A model generated the notes under the pieces. That model had not been told where the DNA came from. It searched no databases and worked only from the letters and a program-made list of their open reading frames with translations. Position numbers and translations under genes: made by a program. From positions 1 through 64,000 of the forward strand of contig NZ_JAUORX010000003.1 of assembly GCF_030548175.1 (NCBI RefSeq): a stretch of 64,000 bases of DNA, in the 5' to 3' direction. This stretch comes from Cognatishimia sp. 1_MG-2023 (GTDB lineage: Bacteria; Pseudomonadota; Alphaproteobacteria; Rhodobacterales; Rhodobacteraceae). Within the stretch, counting starts at the first letter, position 1; each line of letters starts with the position of its first letter. This document shows positions 25,390-34,050 of the stretch, piece after piece.

Positions 25390-25887
25390 ATGGCCGAAGA
25401 CAAAAAGACAACACGCGCCCCAATGCGCCGTGGCCTGAGGGCGCTCTTGATCGGTTCGCTCGCCGTCAATCTGATCGTAGCAGGCTTGGCGCTGGGCGCT
25501 GTTCTGGGGAATTCCAAAGGGGGCAATCGCCCTCCGCGTGATGCCGATTTCATGGGGGCCTATACGCGCGCATTGCCGGACGAAGACCGCCGCGCCATCG
25601 GTCGTGCCATTCGTGATCATCACCGCAAATCTGGCATCAGCCGCGAGGCCGCCCGCGCTGAATTTGAAGCCATGCTAAACCTGCTGCGCGCCACTCCCTT
25701 TGACGCGTCAAAGGTGAAAGCTGGTCTAGAACAACAAGCCAAAGCTGGTTTCGAACGCCGCGCCTCTGCGCAGACGATGTGGCTAGAGCGTGTAACTGTC
25801 ATGACGGACGCCGAGCGCCAAGACTACGCCGATCGTATTCAATCACTCTTGGCTCGAAAGCCGAAAGGACCAGAAGGCCGAAAGTAA
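25390..25887 (+). CDS. periplasmic heavy-metal sensor-like (CnrX/CpxP type) protein
   Basis: A 165-residue protein with an N-terminal hydrophobic anchor (residues 14-38), then a periplasmic helical domain with RRAIGRAIRDHHRK and two long helices bearing many Arg/Glu residues, as in the Metal_resist/CnrX group. I start it at the ATG at 25390, just after the previous stop. In CnrYXH the homologous protein senses metal and releases the sigma factor. Here the ligand is unknown; the His-rich RDHHR segment is a possible site. Confidence 0.7.
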   Translation: MAEDKKTTRAPMRRGLRALLIGSLAVNLIVAGLALGAVLGNSKGGNRPPRDADFMGAYTRALPDEDRRAIGRAIRDHHRKSGISREAARAEFEAMLNLLRATPFDASKVKAGLEQQAKAGFERRASAQTMWLERVTVMTDAERQDYADRIQSLLARKPKGPEGRK

Positions 25888-25895
25888 TTTCGGCC
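25876..25895. terminator. hairpin spanning the stop of the sensor-like gene
   Basis: GGCCGAAA (25876-25883) and TTTCGGCC (25888-25895) form an 8-bp stem with loop GTAA that contains the stop codon region. It lies between this gene and the convergent pleD-like gene. There is no U tract, so termination is a guess. Confidence 0.45.
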
Positions 25896-25927
25896 AAAGT
25901 CCTTGTTAGATAGGGTCTCCAAGGCCG

Positions 25928-27310
25928 TCAGGCATGGATTTGATTAAACAAAACCTGGTCGCGCCCATGAATCTTTGCATCATACAGCGCTTGATCGGCT
26001 TCCTGTAAAAGCGTCTCGACGGATTTCTTGACATAGTTGCCGCCACCAATCGTCGCCCCAATACTCATAGTTACGGGGATCGATTTATTGAGGTTCGAAA
26101 TTTTCATCGGCGTATCGCGGATCAATGCGCAAAGGCGTTCCGCAAATAGATCCGCATCTTCGCGGCTGACATCGGGCAGGGCGATCAGGAACTCTTCCCC
26201 ACCAATCCGCGCCACAAGATCAACTGAACGTAGGTTCTCTCGCAAACGACGCGCGGTTTCGGCCAGAACTGCATCACCAGCCGCATGACCGTAGTCGTCA
26301 TTCACGCTTTTAAAGTGATCCAAATCCGCCAATAGCACCACGAAATTTCTTTTTAAATGAACAGCTTGCTCTGAGATCCGATTAAGATAGGGCAGCGCAT
26401 ACCGACGATTGAACAAACCAGTCAAAGGGTCCGTCACTGCCGCCTGCAATCCATTCTGTAAATTGTCACGCAACCGATCAGACAATCGTTTTTGTTGCAC
26501 CAATGATGAAATGCGTAACGACATCTCTTCGGGATCAAAGCCCCCTGTCATCACGTCGTGCGCGCCCAAATCCAACGCGTCGACCAGAAGACTGCGATTT
26601 TCAGTTGGTAGGATCACCAAAATCCCAGAATGCCGCGTTGTCGCCCGCGCTCGGATTTCTGCCAGCAATCGCAGGGCGATCTCAGGGCGGGCTTCATCCA
26701 CAGCAATAACAAACACATCCGGTACAGGCTCTTGCGCCATAGCGCGCAGGGTGTCGCCCAGCGGTTGGGCGGCTATCTGATAGGGCATCATCGCCCGCAA
26801 ATGCGCTTTCCAACGCACACCGGTTTGCGAGTCTGGCGTTGCCAACAACACCTTGGCTGGTTTCTGAAACGGTGCCGTCGCCTCGGCAAACCCAAGCGCT
26901 TGATTGGTACGTTCGCGGAGTTTATATTCCTCCGCCGTTTCATGAGACCGCAGCAAACTGCGCAATCGCGCCAATAGCACCAGATCATCCAACGGCCGCG
27001 CCATCACATCATTCGCGCCTGCTTTCAGCGCCTCAACCCGATGCGCGCGATCTGCCTTTGCAGACAGGATTACAATCGGCAAATGCGCTGTAGAAGGATT
27101 GCTTCGCAGACCAGAACAAAACTTTAATGGATCACAATCGCTCAGCTGACCATTCAGCAAAACCAGATCAGGCATCGTATCTGCCATAACTTTTCGCGCC
27201 TCCAAAGCGTTAGAGGCTTGGTAGACTTCGTAAAAAGCCGTGCTCAGCCGGACTTTTAAAACGATCCGGTTCGTGGCAATGCTGTCAACGATAAGCAATT
27301 TGCCGGGCAT
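25928..27310 (-). CDS. PleD-like diguanylate cyclase with degenerate receivers
   Basis: A 460-residue protein with the PleD layout: receiver 1 (1-120), receiver 2 (about 150-275) and GGDEF domain (about 290-455). The cyclase looks active: GGEEF motif, with the inhibitory I-site R-S-V-D five residues before it. Receiver 1 has Asn53 where PleD has the phosphoacceptor Asp53, and Asp9-Ser10 instead of the acidic pair; receiver 2 also lacks a clear acceptor. Phosphorylation control is therefore unlikely. It would make c-di-GMP in the cytoplasm. It is divergent from the DUF3572 gene. Confidence 0.88.
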   Translation of the reverse strand: MPGKLLIVDSIATNRIVLKVRLSTAFYEVYQASNALEARKVMADTMPDLVLLNGQLSDCDPLKFCSGLRSNPSTAHLPIVILSAKADRAHRVEALKAGANDVMARPLDDLVLLARLRSLLRSHETAEEYKLRERTNQALGFAEATAPFQKPAKVLLATPDSQTGVRWKAHLRAMMPYQIAAQPLGDTLRAMAQEPVPDVFVIAVDEARPEIALRLLAEIRARATTRHSGILVILPTENRSLLVDALDLGAHDVMTGGFDPEEMSLRISSLVQQKRLSDRLRDNLQNGLQAAVTDPLTGLFNRRYALPYLNRISEQAVHLKRNFVVLLADLDHFKSVNDDYGHAAGDAVLAETARRLRENLRSVDLVARIGGEEFLIALPDVSREDADLFAERLCALIRDTPMKISNLNKSIPVTMSIGATIGGGNYVKKSVETLLQEADQALYDAKIHGRDQVLFNQIHA

Positions 27311-27385
27311 AATTCTTGTCCTTGCGATAAGTTGCTCTCACTTTGTTTTAAATTGGTTAAGAAACCCTTTCGAAGGCTACGCAAC

Positions 27386-27670
27386 ATGTCACTTTCCCCT
27401 GAATCTGCTGAAACAATTGCTTTGCAAGCTTTGGGCTGGCTCGCCGCCAACGAAGAGCTGATGCCCGTATTTTTAGGGGCCAGCGGCGCGTCAATTGACG
27501 ACCTAAAAGCGCAGGCTGCCAATCCAGAGTTTTTAGGCTCTGTTCTGGATTTCTTAACGATGGACGATGCTTGGGTGATCCAGTTCTGCGATAGCGTCAA
27601 TCTGGACTACACAACACCAATGATGGCCCGACAGGCTTTGCCCGGTGGCGCGCAGGTCAGTTGGACATAG
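27386..27670 (+). CDS. DUF3572 protein
   Basis: A 94-residue cytosolic protein of the DUF3572 family, found in alphaproteobacteria and without known function. ETIALQALGWLAANEELMPVFL and FLDFLTMDDAWVIQFCD are its conserved blocks. I begin it at the ATG at 27386. It sits divergently from the pleD-like gene, an arrangement that may be conserved in relatives, and runs towards the HAD phosphatase. Confidence 0.82.
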   Translation: MSLSPESAETIALQALGWLAANEELMPVFLGASGASIDDLKAQAANPEFLGSVLDFLTMDDAWVIQFCDSVNLDYTTPMMARQALPGGAQVSWT

Positions 27671-27738
27671 GTTTATCCACTTTGACGCTCGCAATAACCC
27701 ATGACACATATAAACGAAGACAAAGCACTTTGGGGCAC

Positions 27739-28434
27739 ATGATGCAGGTAAACGGTCTCCTTTTTGATAAGGACGGAACGCTTTTTGATTTTAACGCGAC
27801 ATGGAACAATTGGACGATCAGCGTCATTGACCATTTCTCTGAAGGAAACGCGACAACCTCGCAACGTATCGCCGATGCCATCGACTTTGATCTCATAGAG
27901 CGCGCGTTTCGCCCAACAAGCCCAGTCATCGCAGGCACCAACCGTCAAGCAGCAGAGCTGGTCGCATCCGCTTTGCCCGGCAGTGATGTCGATGCCGTCG
28001 AGGACTACTTAGCCAAAAGCGCAACAGAAGCCCCCGTTGCGCCCGTCGTTCCGCTGACACCCTACTTAACGGATCTACAAGCGCGCGGGCTCAAGTTGGG
28101 CGTTGTGACAAATGACACCGAAATGGGCGCTAGGGCGCATCTGGAAACGGCCTCTGTCACGCGTTTCTTTGATTTCATCGCTGGGTTTGACAGCGGCTTT
28201 GGCGCCAAGCCTGATCCAGACCCATTGCTCGCATTCGCCAAGGCGATGGCGCTTGATCCCTCAACCATCGCAATGGTTGGCGACAGCACCCACGATCTGA
28301 TCGCGGGGCGCCGCGCCGGGATGACCACAATTGGCGTTCTAACCGGCCTCGCACAATCACACGAACTCGCACCCTATGCCGACATCGTGCTTCCGCACAT
28401 CGGGCATATTCCCGAGCTCTTAGAGACAGCATAG
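27739..28434 (+). CDS. HAD-family hydrolase, phosphoglycolate phosphatase-like
   Basis: A 231-residue HAD phosphatase. LLFDKDGTLFDF at the N-terminus holds the nucleophile Asp and acid/base Asp, VVTNDTE is motif II, the Lys of FGAKPDPDP is motif III, and VGDSTHDLIAGRRAG is motif IV. The cap is of the helical C1 type. The substrate may be phosphoglycolate or another small phosphate ester. ATGs at 27739 and 27742 are adjacent; the longer in-frame run to 27661 overlaps the DUF3572 end and is unlikely. Confidence 0.87.
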   Translation: MMQVNGLLFDKDGTLFDFNATWNNWTISVIDHFSEGNATTSQRIADAIDFDLIERAFRPTSPVIAGTNRQAAELVASALPGSDVDAVEDYLAKSATEAPVAPVVPLTPYLTDLQARGLKLGVVTNDTEMGARAHLETASVTRFFDFIAGFDSGFGAKPDPDPLLAFAKAMALDPSTIAMVGDSTHDLIAGRRAGMTTIGVLTGLAQSHELAPYADIVLPHIGHIPELLETA

Positions 28435-28502
28435 CGACGATCTGTGCAAAGCCTGCGCAATTCGGTAGACTTACTGACAGAATTCTAATCGGCGGAGCAG
28501 CC

Positions 28503-30245
28503 ATGCACGAACAAACAGAACCTCCAATGTCGCCTCGCGTTTGGATGAGCTTGATTGGCGGCATCGCCGGTCTTGCTGCGTGGATCTTATTCGAAGTCTT
28601 GCCGGACACGCTTGATAACCAACGTCTTTTTCTTTGGATTGCCAGCGCAACAGGAGGGTTTTTCACGGTTCTTCTCGCGCTACTAGGGCCGCTCAAGGCA
28701 CGTCCCGCCGTTGCTGTTGCCGGGGTGCTGTCCCTAACAGCCGCCGCGTTGCTGTTCTGGAACAACGGCCGATACCTGCAATTTGACGATCAATTCGAAC
28801 ACGGCTTAGCCCCCCTCGCATGGAGCCTGTTACTCTTAATCGGTGCGCCCTTTGGCGCTGCCTTGGTCGAACGTAAGGTGCGTGACTATGCCTACCTCTT
28901 TGACACCGCTTGGGGCATCGTTGTGCGCTATGCGGCGGCTTGGGTTTTTGTCGGCCTATTCTGGGCGCTTTTGTTCCTGTCAGACGCATTGCTTAGCATC
29001 GTTGGTATCACGTTGATTGAACAACTGATCGACGAAGAGCCGGTGCCATATGTGCTTACCGGCCTTGTCCTTGGTCTCGCGCTGTCTGTTGCCCAAGAGC
29101 TGCGCTCCTACGTTTCCCCATACCTCCTTTTGCGTCTTCTTCGGCTTCTGCTGCCAATGGTGCTGCTTGTCGTCACGGTCTTTATCGCCGCATTGCCAAC
29201 CCGCGGCCTCTCCCAACTGTTCGGAGACTTCTCTGCCGCCGCCATACTGATGGGGGTGGCGATAGCAGGGGTGACATTAATCACCTCAGCGCTTGATCGC
29301 GACGAAGAGGACGCCATCGCCTCGCGCTACATGCGCCTCGCCACAAAGGCACTCGCACTCTTGCTACCAATCCTAGGCGGCCTTGCCATCTGGGCAATCT
29401 GGTTGCGCGTCTCTGAATATGGCTGGACTCCCGAACGCCTCGCCGCCGCCATCGCATCTGGCTTTGTCATGTCCTACGCCGTCCTCTACGCGCTGGCCTT
29501 ATTGCGTGGCACCGAATGGACAGCTCATATCCGGCAGGCCAACATCTTTATGGCCATCAGCGCACTTGTTGTCGCGGGTCTGTGGTTATCGCCTGTGTTC
29601 AACGCGGAAAAAATATCGGCTGAGACGCAGCTCACTCGCTATTTAGATGGCAAGATCAAAGCCGATACATTCCCCGTTTGGGAGCTGCAAAACACATGGG
29701 GTAAGCCTGGCCAAGCGGTCATCGAAAAACTCAACGCGCTTCCCAAAGAAGACCACATAAAAATACTTGCGAGTCTTGAGCGCGCTAAAAGCCAAAGCCG
29801 TTGGCAATTCACTGAAAACCAAACGGCTGAAACAACTAGAAATCTATCATCGCGCATCACGCCCCATGTGAAAATCTGGCCCGACGGAACCACCCTCGCG
29901 CCCATGGCATTTGCGGGCACCTACAGTTTCTATTTGGAAAAATGGGCAGAGATTTGCCCGCAACAAACCACCACACCATGTACCTTGGTGCATGGCCCAT
30001 TCGGCGCGCAGGGCGAAGACAAAGCGCTGTTTATCGTTCCCGGACAAGACACCCATGCCGGCATCTTCTTGATGCATCTTACCGATGGCAAATATGGCGC
30101 TGCAAACAGCATTTCCATTCCCGGCCAAGGGCGACATTTGTCAGCAGAGCAAATCGAACAAATCGCAACTGGCGGCTTTCGGATTGGCCCGTCAAGCCGA
30201 CAGGCGCTTTGGGTGGGGGACTTGGAAATAAGTCCTGAAAATTGA
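28503..30245 (+). CDS. DUF4153 multi-pass membrane protein
   Basis: A 580-residue membrane protein with roughly ten helices in residues 10-375, then a soluble C-terminal domain of about 200 residues that probably faces the periplasm. YVSPYLLLRLLRLLLPMVLL and RVSEYGWTPERL match the DUF4153 family; the last is its best-known motif. Function is unknown. It stands between the HAD gene and the H-NOX pair, with about 65 bp on each side. Confidence 0.82.
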   Translation: MHEQTEPPMSPRVWMSLIGGIAGLAAWILFEVLPDTLDNQRLFLWIASATGGFFTVLLALLGPLKARPAVAVAGVLSLTAAALLFWNNGRYLQFDDQFEHGLAPLAWSLLLLIGAPFGAALVERKVRDYAYLFDTAWGIVVRYAAAWVFVGLFWALLFLSDALLSIVGITLIEQLIDEEPVPYVLTGLVLGLALSVAQELRSYVSPYLLLRLLRLLLPMVLLVVTVFIAALPTRGLSQLFGDFSAAAILMGVAIAGVTLITSALDRDEEDAIASRYMRLATKALALLLPILGGLAIWAIWLRVSEYGWTPERLAAAIASGFVMSYAVLYALALLRGTEWTAHIRQANIFMAISALVVAGLWLSPVFNAEKISAETQLTRYLDGKIKADTFPVWELQNTWGKPGQAVIEKLNALPKEDHIKILASLERAKSQSRWQFTENQTAETTRNLSSRITPHVKIWPDGTTLAPMAFAGTYSFYLEKWAEICPQQTTTPCTLVHGPFGAQGEDKALFIVPGQDTHAGIFLMHLTDGKYGAANSISIPGQGRHLSAEQIEQIATGGFRIGPSSRQALWVGDLEISPEN

Positions 30246-30309
30246 AACTATTGCGGAATTCTTAAGCGATAGGGCGGATACTCTTTCACAGGTTTGAAAG
30301 GGGGGCGCC

Positions 30310-30897
30310 ATGCACGGGCTGATCAACAGGGCTGTTCAGTGTTTTGTTCGCGATACCTATGGTCGGGATCGCTGGCACGAAGTTGCGCGCAAAGCCGGGC
30401 TCGGCTTCACCGAGTTTGAGGCGATGCTGCATTATGACGACGTTCTGACGGAACAGGTCTTGGATGCGATTGCCGCCGCCGTGCACATACCGCGCGACGT
30501 GGTGCTCGAAGACATCGGAACCTATCTAGTCACCCACCCGAATGTCGAGGCGCTGCGCCGCTTGCTGCGCTTTAGTGGTGTAAGCTTTCTAGAGTTCCTT
30601 CATTCGCTTGACGACTTGCCAGCCCGCGCGCGCCTAGCCGTCGCTGACCTTGATCTGCCAGAGCTAGAGCTGCGTGATCGCGGCAACAACACCTTCAGCC
30701 TCATTTGCCGCCATCCACATACGGGATTTGGCCATGTTCTAATCGGCATCTTGCGCACCATGGCGGATGACTACGGCGCGTTGGTCTTGCTGGAACACAC
30801 GGGCAATTCTGACACTGTAGAAACCATCCATATCCAATTGATCGAGGCCGCTTTTGGCCCCGGTCGCAGCTTTGACCTTGGGGCGCGCAGCGCATGA
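30310..30897 (+). CDS. H-NOX (heme NO/O2-binding) protein with altered YxSxR motif
   Basis: A 195-residue H-NOX-family sensor. It has the GLINRAVQCFV start, the helix with FEAMLHYDDV, and the proximal heme ligand His98 in FLEFLHSLDDLP, with Pro117 following. The heme-propionate YxSxR motif is replaced: by alignment Cys133, His135 and His137 stand at the Tyr, Ser and Arg places. Heme binding is thus likely but not certain. It overlaps the next gene by four bases; bacterial H-NOX proteins commonly control a neighbouring kinase or c-di-GMP enzyme in response to NO. Confidence 0.88.
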   Translation: MHGLINRAVQCFVRDTYGRDRWHEVARKAGLGFTEFEAMLHYDDVLTEQVLDAIAAAVHIPRDVVLEDIGTYLVTHPNVEALRRLLRFSGVSFLEFLHSLDDLPARARLAVADLDLPELELRDRGNNTFSLICRHPHTGFGHVLIGILRTMADDYGALVLLEHTGNSDTVETIHIQLIEAAFGPGRSFDLGARSA

Positions 30898-31910
30898 CTC
30901 ATAGCCACGTATGCCAACGTCTCAGCGGCGCGTTAGATATTCTATGCCCCATGCATCTTTGCGTGTCGCCCACAGGCCATATTCGCCATGTCGGCCCAAC
31001 CTTACAGAAACTGCGCCCGGACTTAACATGGAGCAATATGCGCTTTCTCGAGGTGTTCGATCTACAGCGCCCGCGCAATATCACCACGATGCAGCAGGTT
31101 CTGGCCATCAATGCGCTGAAACTCCACATGAAATTCCGTGACCGACCGCGCACAACGCTCCAAGGCATCGTTGTCGATATGCCTCAAGGGGATGGGGCTA
31201 TTATCAACCTTAGCTTTGGCATCAGCATCTTGGATGCGGTCGGGGATTACAAACTCACCAGTTCCGATTTCGCGGCAACAGATATGGCAATTGAAATGCT
31301 CTATTTGGTCGAGGCAAAGTCAGCCGCGATGGAAGCATCGCGCACCCTAAATCACCGCCTGCAAACCGCCAAAATCGCCGCCGAGGAACAAGCCTTTACC
31401 GACACATTGACCGGCTTGAAAAACCGCCGCGCTGTCGATCACGTCTTGCCACGCGTGATAGAAGCCGGCCGCGGATTTGCCCTCATGCAGTTGGATTTAG
31501 ATTTTTTCAAACCCGTAAATGACAGCATGGGCCATGCGGCTGGGGATTACGTTCTGCAACAAGTCGCGAAAATTCTAACAGAAGAAACCCGCCAAGATGA
31601 TGATGTGGTGCGCATCGGTGGCGATGAATTCGTTCTTATATTTCAGGGGGATATTCCTAAGGAAAAACTAATCACCCTCGCTGAACGTATCATTACCCGC
31701 ATCAAAGAACCGATCACCTTTCAGGGCAAAGCCATCCAAGTGTCCGCCAGTATCGGAATCACCACCGGCCGCGGCCGCGGGGCTGCACCTGAACATATCT
31801 TAAACGAGGCGGATTTGGCGCTTTATGCATGCAAGGACAATGGCCGTGGGCAATTCGCGTTTTTCACGCCATCCATGAAACGCACCGCACCCCATCAGGT
31901 TCTAGGGTAA
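30894..31910 (+). CDS. HNOBA-GGDEF diguanylate cyclase, H-NOX partner
   Basis: A 338-residue protein. Residues 15-140 match the HNOBA (H-NOX-associated, PAS-like) domain (LCVSPTGHIRHVGPTL, FLEVFDLQRPR), followed by a short coiled coil (about 140-165) and a GGDEF domain (about 165-335). The active-site GGDEF is intact, and R-Q-D-D five residues upstream forms the I-site. Translationally coupled to the H-NOX gene (ATGA), it is very likely the output: NO-dependent control of c-di-GMP synthesis. The domain order resembles soluble guanylate cyclases with GGDEF in place of the cyclase domain. Confidence 0.88.
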   Translation: MTHSHVCQRLSGALDILCPMHLCVSPTGHIRHVGPTLQKLRPDLTWSNMRFLEVFDLQRPRNITTMQQVLAINALKLHMKFRDRPRTTLQGIVVDMPQGDGAIINLSFGISILDAVGDYKLTSSDFAATDMAIEMLYLVEAKSAAMEASRTLNHRLQTAKIAAEEQAFTDTLTGLKNRRAVDHVLPRVIEAGRGFALMQLDLDFFKPVNDSMGHAAGDYVLQQVAKILTEETRQDDDVVRIGGDEFVLIFQGDIPKEKLITLAERIITRIKEPITFQGKAIQVSASIGITTGRGRGAAPEHILNEADLALYACKDNGRGQFAFFTPSMKRTAPHQVLG

Positions 31911-31930
31911 TTTCTAAAACATGGGAGAAG

Positions 31931-32005
31931 TGGCAGCCCGTAGGGGAATCGAACCCCTCTTTCCAGGTTGAAAACCTGGCGTCCTAACCGATAGACGAAC
32001 GGGCC
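31931..32005 (-). tRNA. trnE: tRNA-Glu (anticodon UUC), copy 1
   Basis: Read on the minus strand, the cloverleaf starts GGCCCGTTCGTCTA, has a CCAGG/CCTGG anticodon stem with loop TTTTCAA (anticodon TTC), the T-arm GGTTCGATTCC, and ends with an encoded CCA (complement of 31931-31933). It is identical to the second copy 134 bp away. Confidence 0.96.
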
Positions 32006-32064
32006 AGACTGCGCTGTGCAGGGCGAATAAAACCGAAACGAATTCCGGTAAACTCTAGCTTCGG

Positions 32065-32139
32065 TGGCAGCCCGTAGGGGAATCGAACCCCTCTTTCCAG
32101 GTTGAAAACCTGGCGTCCTAACCGATAGACGAACGGGCC
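32065..32139 (-). tRNA. trnE: tRNA-Glu (anticodon UUC), copy 2
   Basis: Identical over 75 bases to the first copy, with encoded CCA at 32065-32067. A 59-bp spacer separates the copies, so they are probably made from one precursor. The rest of the 390-bp stretch between the GGDEF gene and recJ (32140-32301) shows no gene. Confidence 0.96.
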
Positions 32140-32301
32140 GTGCCGAAGCGTGAGGCGGTATTTATGCAAAGCGCTTGAATGGCGCAAGGGCAAAAATGAG
32201 GGCAAATTCATTTTTTGTGATCAAAGTGAAATCGACGTGCCGCTGTCTTCTAGAAATCAAAAGGCGTGAAAGCGACCCGATGGCGCAAGCCGCTTTAAAA
32301 A

Positions 32302-34044
32302 TCAGGCCAATGCCGCATCTTCTAAACGCAACTGCACAGTCTGGCGCCCACCCCAGGTGTTAATATCCAACCGTCCCGCTAGATGAAAACGCTTGCCCGC
32401 ATGGTTTTCCAATGCGGGGCCAAGGGCCGTATCAAACGCACCAAAGCAGATCGCTTCTAGCCGGGCAGACAAACCATCGCCAAACGTCACCTTCAAATGG
32501 CTGTCACCGATCCGTTTGGCGAATCGAATCTCAACCTCGGGAAAGGCAAACCGTGGGGCAGGGGCACCAGCACCAAAGGGACCAGCCGCATCAATCTGAT
32601 TCACCAAATCAATCGACGCAGCCCCGGGCATCAACATGCCATCCAATTTCAAATCCGCACGGCCCATATCACCGGCACCCTGTTTGGCCAAAAGCTCAGA
32701 CAAACGTGCCATCGCAGGCTCCAGCTTGTCCCGTTCAACGGTCAAACCCGCTGCCATCTTGTGACCGCCGCCTTTAACCAACAGCCCCTCGGTTGCCAAT
32801 TTCTGAATGCTCGCTCCCAAATCAACGCCAGACACAGATCGGCCAGAGCCTTTGCCAATGTCCCCGTCAAAGCCAATCACGATCGACGGGCGGTTGTTGG
32901 CTTCTTTGATGCGGCTCGCAACAATACCCACCACACCCGGATGCCAGCCTTCGCCAGCCGCCCAAACCAAGGGCGCATCCAATCCGCGCTCTTCGGCCTG
33001 ATCCATCGCGGCCGCACGCACGCTTGCCTCAATTTCCCGCCGTTCGGTGTTCAGCTCGTCCAGCCGATCCGCCATCGCGCGCGCTTCGTTCACGTTATCA
33101 GTCGATAGCAACCGCGCGCCCAAATCCGCCTGACCAATCCGGCCCCCCGCATTCACACGTGGTCCTAACAAAAAGCCCAGATGATACGTATTCGGCGCAG
33201 TATCCATCCGGCTAACGTCAGACAACGCAACAATCCCCGCGCGTTCACGACGGCCCATAACCTTTAGACCTTGGCGCACCAAGGCACGGTTCACCCCGAT
33301 CAACGGCGCAACATCTGCCACAGTCGCCAAGGCAACCAAATCTAACATGGCCATCAAATCTGGCCCCTGCGCGCCGTCAAGACGCATTTGCCGGTTGGCC
33401 TCAACCAACATCAAAAACACAACCGCCGCCGCACAAAGATGCGCCAGCGCGCCATCTTCGTCCTGCCGGTTTGGGTTCACGACTGCATGGCAATCGGGCA
33501 GGGTCTCGCCACCCAAATGGTGATCCAAAACAATGACATCCGCGCCTTTGGCCGCTGCAATTGGCCCATGCGAAAGGGTTCCGCAATCCACGCAGATGAT
33601 CAGATCATGATTGCGGGCCAGTTCCGCCATCGCCTCGTCATTCGGGCCATAGCCTTCGTCGATCCGGTCGGGCACATACAGCGTACAGGCCAATCCCATC
33701 GCCCGCAGCCAAACCACGATCAACGCGCCAGAGCTGCCGCCATCCACATCATAATCCGCAAAGATCGCAATCTTTTGCCGCGTCTTTACCGCCTGTAAAA
33801 ACCGTTCCGCCGCGCGTTCCATATCTTTCAAAGATCGCGGGTCAGGCAGTAAATCCCGCAATGATGGCGCCAGAAAACTTTCGGCTTCCTGAGCCGACAC
33901 ACCGCGCCGCGCCAATACTTGACATAGCGGCCTTGGCAGCGTCGTATCCTGCTCCAATGCTTCAGCAGATCGGTCCACTTCGATGGACGGTCCGACCCAG
34001 CGGCGTCCCGTCAACGAATTGGAAACATTTAGGAAATCACCCAT
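32302..34044 (-). CDS. recJ: single-stranded-DNA-specific exonuclease RecJ
   Basis: A 580-residue DHH phosphoesterase that degrades single-stranded DNA 5' to 3' in recombination and mismatch repair. IFADYDVDGGSSGAL and VLDHHLGG hold the metal-binding aspartates and DHH motif, LGPRVNAGGRIG is motif V, and GGGHKMAAGL is the DHHA1 motif. An OB domain ends the protein. It is last in the hom-glpX-recJ run, six bases after glpX. Confidence 0.95.
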   Translation of the reverse strand: MGDFLNVSNSLTGRRWVGPSIEVDRSAEALEQDTTLPRPLCQVLARRGVSAQEAESFLAPSLRDLLPDPRSLKDMERAAERFLQAVKTRQKIAIFADYDVDGGSSGALIVVWLRAMGLACTLYVPDRIDEGYGPNDEAMAELARNHDLIICVDCGTLSHGPIAAAKGADVIVLDHHLGGETLPDCHAVVNPNRQDEDGALAHLCAAAVVFLMLVEANRQMRLDGAQGPDLMAMLDLVALATVADVAPLIGVNRALVRQGLKVMGRRERAGIVALSDVSRMDTAPNTYHLGFLLGPRVNAGGRIGQADLGARLLSTDNVNEARAMADRLDELNTERREIEASVRAAAMDQAEERGLDAPLVWAAGEGWHPGVVGIVASRIKEANNRPSIVIGFDGDIGKGSGRSVSGVDLGASIQKLATEGLLVKGGGHKMAAGLTVERDKLEPAMARLSELLAKQGAGDMGRADLKLDGMLMPGAASIDLVNQIDAAGPFGAGAPAPRFAFPEVEIRFAKRIGDSHLKVTFGDGLSARLEAICFGAFDTALGPALENHAGKRFHLAGRLDINTWGGRQTVQLRLEDAALA

Positions 34045-34050
34045 CGCGGC

